Below, piece by piece: positions 44,498 through 47,090 of a stretch of 47,090 nucleotides of DNA. How positions within the stretch are numbered: the stretch's first letter is position 1; each line of letters starts with the position of its first letter. Under the pieces are notes generated by a model, which did not search any database, was not told the origin of the DNA, and was given only the letters and a program-made list of their open reading frames with translations. The translations under genes were made by a program, and so were the position numbers. Source of the stretch: Streptomyces noursei (GTDB lineage: Bacteria > Actinomycetota > Actinomycetes > Streptomycetales > Streptomycetaceae); contig NZ_LWBU01000002.1 in the NCBI RefSeq assembly GCF_001646665.1, positions 17,962-65,051 of the forward strand. Direction: 5' to 3'.

Positions 44498-44596
44498 GTT
44501 CCGTGCGGGCCCAACGACCCGGAATGTTTCGTTCCGTACGGGCCGAACGGCCCGGAGGGACTGGTTCCGTGCGGGGTGAACAGCCATCGCTGGTAC
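44498..44596. repeat. 33-bp tandem repeat, about 2.7 copies
   Basis: GTTCCGT(G/A)CGGG begins at 44498, 44531 and 44564, exactly 33 bp apart. Copies 1 and 2 match at 25 of 33 positions; copy 3 decays after about 22 bases. Each unit contains a palindromic piece like GGGCCGAACGGCCC. Both strands read open through it (11-residue repeats), but I do not call a gene. The part of this 389-bp gap from about 44641 to 44716 is A/T-rich (TTATCTGTACGATGTGACAA) and probably holds the kinase promoter; CCGAAG and CTTCGG flank that stretch. Confidence 0.7.
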
Positions 44597-44834
44597 GCCT
44601 GTTGCGGCTCGTCAGGGACCTTCGGCGAGGCGGAGGCGGGGAATCCGCGGTTATGCCCGAAGCTTCGTCATTTATCTGTACGATGTGACAATCTTCGGCG
44701 AAAAGGGATCTTGACTGGGCGTGCGCGGGGGTGGATCGGGGGGCCGGGGCACGGCGCGTCAGCGTCCCCGTGCCGCCCTCCTGCCCCCGCCCGGGCTCCG
44801 TCGCCCGGGGACCACTTGGGAGGGGGACGCCCAC

Positions 44835-46952
44835 GTGAACATGATGCTCGCCCGGCTCGGCGAGGACGACCCGCGCAGCCTGGGCGGCTACACCGTACTG
44901 GCCGTCATCGGACAGGACGGCATGGGCCGCGTCTATCTGGGGGAGAAGGCCGCCGGGGCGCCGCCCGTGGCGATCAAGACCGTGCGGCCGGGACTCCAGG
45001 ACGACCCGGAATTCCGCATGCGGTTCGCCCGCGAGGCCCGGGCGTGCGAGCGCCTGTCCGGGGCGGGGACACCGCGCTACCGGGGCGCCGACCCGGACGG
45101 CCGGCCACCCTGGCTGGCCGTCGACTACATCCACGCCCCGCCACTGAGCGTCCTCGTCCGCGAGGCCGGCCCCTTACCCCCGCCGGGCGCCATGTCGCTC
45201 GTGCGGGAACTGGCACGCATCCTGCCCCGCGTCCACCGGCTCGGCCTGGTCCACCGCGACCTCAAACCGGGCAACGTCCTGGTGGCGAGGCAGGGCCCGG
45301 TCATCATCGACTTCGGGCTCCTGCTCGACCTGGCCAGCCCCACCGACCCGCTCGACACCGACCGCCGGGGCACCCCGGGCTACGCAGCGCCGGAACACTG
45401 CTTCCGCCGGCCCGTGAGCGAGGCGGCCGACGTCTACGCCCTGGGCGCGATCCTGGCGTTCGTCCTGCGCGGCGCCCTGCCGGTGGACGGCCCGGCGGTC
45501 CGGCGGCGGCGCGACGGGCGCCCCGACATCACCGGGCTGTCCGCCGAGGCGTACGAACTGGTCGCCGACTGCATGGCGCTCGACCCGGCGGACCGCCCGC
45601 CCCCCGCGACGGTGGTGGCCCGCGCCGACGCGCTGTCCCGGGCCGCGACGCCGGGTGTCGCCCGGCCGGGAGCCTTCACCTGGCTGCCGCCCGCCGCCCA
45701 GGACGTGCTCCGCGCCTACGAGGAGATCCGCCTGCCGGAGGCCCGGCCCGCCACCCACAGGCCCGCCGCCGCGACCGTCCCGCTTCCCCGCCCCGAGCCC
45801 CCCGCCCCGACGAAGGTCATGGAGCCCCGAGCCTCGTCGACGCCCGCCGGCCGCCCGGCGCCCCCCCGCCCGTCGCCGGCTCCGCCCCCGCCCCCGCACG
45901 CATCCCCCCGGCGGCCGGCGCCCCCGCCCCTCGCCGGCGCCCGCTGGAGCGCCCGGCTGCCGGGCCGCACCTACTACGCAGCGCCCGTGCTCCACCGGGG
46001 CCTCGCCGTGGTCGCGGCGCTCGACGGCACCGTCCGCGCCTTCGACGCCCGCACCGGCGAGGTCGCCTGGTCGCGGAAGCTGGACGGCCGGGTGGAGTGC
46101 CCGCCCGCGACGGGCGGCGACACCCTGATCGTCTCCCGCGCCGACCGCTGGGTGTGCGCCCTGCACACCTCCACGGGCAAGGAACTATGGCGCCGCCCCA
46201 CCGGCAACACCGCGCCCTCCACCCCCGTCGTCGCCGGCGACCGGGTCCTCCTCGGCGACCGGGAGGGGCTGGTGCGCGCCCTCGACGCCGAGGCGGGGGA
46301 CCTCCTGTGGACCGCGCGCACGGGCGACCGTGCCGTCCACGGCGCTCCCGCCGTCCACGACGGCCGTGTCTTCGTCACCTCCTGGGACGGCAGTGTCTAC
46401 GCCCTCGACGCGCGCGACGGCACCCGCCTGTGGGAGGCCCCCACCGGCGGCGAACTGCACGGCGGGCCGGTCGTGTCCGGGGGCAGCGTCCACGTCGGCA
46501 GCCGCGCCCGGGTCGTGTGCGCCTTCCGCGCCTCCGACGGACGGCAGGAGAGCCAGGTGCCCACTTACGGCCCGGTACGCGCCCGCCCCGTCGCGTACGG
46601 GGGCGAGATCTGGGTCGGCTGCCTGCGCGGCGGCCTGTACGGACTGGGCGCCGGCCACGGCACCGCCGTCCGCCGTCTCGCGCTCGGCGCGGCCGTCCAC
46701 TCCGAGGCGGCCGTCGACCGGCACAGCGTCTACGCCGGAACGTCCGACGGCCGGGTGCACCGGCTGCGCCGCGACGGCGGCCCCGCACATCCCTGGTACG
46801 ACGCCGGGGCGCCCGTCGAGGCGGGGCTCAGGACGGGGTACGGCCTCCTCTTCGTCGTCGGCACCGACTGCCGGCTGCACGCCGTCGACCTGGGCGCCGA
46901 CACCACCCGGCGCGCGGCCGCCCGGCCCCCGGCCCCGGAGCCGGCCCCGTGA
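44835..46952 (+). CDS. AfsK-like Ser/Thr protein kinase with C-terminal PQQ-type beta-propeller
   Basis: About 705 aa. The kinase domain (about 19-305) has the invariant Lys48 (VAIKTV), catalytic HRDLKPGNVLV (Asp142), DFG (159-161) and GTPGYAAPE. The glycine loop is altered: IGQDGMG has Asp at the second Gly of GxGxxG. A Pro-rich linker (about 340-400) without any TM leads to about eight PQQ-like blades, for example DGSVYALDARDGTRLWE and EGLVRALDAEAGDLLW. This is the layout of AfsK, the kinase acting on AfsR in Streptomyces secondary metabolism, where the propeller lies on the inner membrane face. The GTG at 44835 follows GGGAGGGGG; ATGs at 44841 and 44844 are alternatives. The next gene overlaps its stop. 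Confidence 0.9.
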   Translation: MNMMLARLGEDDPRSLGGYTVLAVIGQDGMGRVYLGEKAAGAPPVAIKTVRPGLQDDPEFRMRFAREARACERLSGAGTPRYRGADPDGRPPWLAVDYIHAPPLSVLVREAGPLPPPGAMSLVRELARILPRVHRLGLVHRDLKPGNVLVARQGPVIIDFGLLLDLASPTDPLDTDRRGTPGYAAPEHCFRRPVSEAADVYALGAILAFVLRGALPVDGPAVRRRRDGRPDITGLSAEAYELVADCMALDPADRPPPATVVARADALSRAATPGVARPGAFTWLPPAAQDVLRAYEEIRLPEARPATHRPAAATVPLPRPEPPAPTKVMEPRASSTPAGRPAPPRPSPAPPPPPHASPRRPAPPPLAGARWSARLPGRTYYAAPVLHRGLAVVAALDGTVRAFDARTGEVAWSRKLDGRVECPPATGGDTLIVSRADRWVCALHTSTGKELWRRPTGNTAPSTPVVAGDRVLLGDREGLVRALDAEAGDLLWTARTGDRAVHGAPAVHDGRVFVTSWDGSVYALDARDGTRLWEAPTGGELHGGPVVSGGSVHVGSRARVVCAFRASDGRQESQVPTYGPVRARPVAYGGEIWVGCLRGGLYGLGAGHGTAVRRLALGAAVHSEAAVDRHSVYAGTSDGRVHRLRRDGGPAHPWYDAGAPVEAGLRTGYGLLFVVGTDCRLHAVDLGADTTRRAAARPPAPEPAP

Positions 46953-47090
46953 TCCGCCTCCGGTGGCGCGCGTCCCGGCGCCGGTCCACCGCCGGGGAGG
47001 CCCGGCCCGGCGTCCCCGGCACGGGCGGCCCCGGCACGGGCGGCACGACGGCCTCCGGCAGCGACGCCTCCGGCACCGGCGTCCCCGGCC
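46949..47090 (+). CDS. Partial Gly-rich protein, coupled to the kinase gene
   Basis: A GTG at 46949 overlaps the kinase stop TGA (46950-46952) in the GTGA form seen elsewhere in the window, and the frame stays open to the window end (47 codons). It begins with a basic stretch, IRLRWRASRRRSTAGEA, then Gly/Thr/Ser-rich sequence (VPGTGGPGTGGTTASGSDAS). There is no recognisable domain. The basic start followed by low-complexity resembles the cytoplasmic tail of a membrane protein, but this is open. Confidence 0.5.
   Translation, partial: MIRLRWRASRRRSTAGEARPGVPGTGGPGTGGTTASGSDASGTGVPG

Noticed and set aside
44503..44688. Possible 61-aa gene reading through the 33-bp repeats
   Set aside because: It has no ribosome binding site, its Arg-rich sequence follows from the repeat, and both strands are open there; it also runs into the A/T-rich promoter stretch.

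Overview
The window is a stretch of Streptomyces-type chromosome. Support: very high G+C (roughly 73 %) with near-saturated G/C at third codon positions, GTG starts, ATGA/GTGA translational couplings, Tat-exported enzymes, DesK/NarL-type two-component genes and an AfsK-like Ser/Thr kinase. I see no IS element, prophage, CRISPR array, rRNA, tRNA or antibiotic biosynthetic cluster. It reads as accessory/arm-type content rich in transport and carbon scavenging.

Layout. (1) 32-5301, minus: an alpha-glucoside/maltodextrin operon, GH13 glucosidase - solute-binding lipoprotein - MalF-like permease - MalG-like permease, all coupled or nearly so. The MalF homologue has a Cna-B/SdrD-like beta domain in its external loop. 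(2) 5514-6791, minus: an orphan sugar-binding protein whose lipobox cysteine reads as tyrosine; divergent from it, a PadR regulator - ABC ATPase - FtsX-type permease operon (6917-10491). (3) 10601-16635: housekeeping or orphan genes (secreted lipase, glutathione peroxidase, small zinc-finger protein, TesB thioesterase, Ski2-like DUF3516 helicase, YdjM-like membrane protein). (4) 16706-18673: Tat-exported flavin amine/amino-acid oxidase. (5) 18817-22454, minus: a heterodimeric ABC exporter whose two ATPase domains are degenerate in complementary positions. (6) 22634-26370: a candidate glycoprotein-deglycosylation locus, with a secreted PNGase A-like amidase convergent with a Tat-exported GH109 alpha-N-acetylgalactosaminidase-like enzyme, an operator-like dyad and a small winged-helix regulator. 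(7) 26374-29298: FAD/Fe-S D-lactate dehydrogenase-type enzyme; later (36836-39665) a lutABC operon for L-lactate oxidation. (8) 29373-31764: MarR regulator divergent from an ABC exporter, with an operator-like dyad between them. (9) 31883-31942: a 19-codon peptide gene with a strong ribosome binding site and its own hairpin, which I regard as the most easily overlooked gene here. (10) 32191-36809: MltG-like protein, flavin monooxygenase, YjbQ-type protein, DUF2199 protein, a 5'-truncated gene remnant and an ARMT1/DUF89 phosphatase. (11) 39929-44445: MMPL exporter divergent from a histidine kinase/response regulator pair. (12) 44835-end: AfsK-like kinase with a C-terminal beta-propeller, overlapping the start of a Gly-rich gene that runs off the window; a 33-bp tandem repeat lies upstream.

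How the parts may work together (inference): sugar uptake plus intracellular glucosidase; extracellular glycan removal from glycoproteins (PNGase, GH109); D- and L-lactate use; three ligand-responsive export modules (PadR-ABC, MarR-ABC, two-component/MMPL). All family assignments are from remembered motifs, not from searches.
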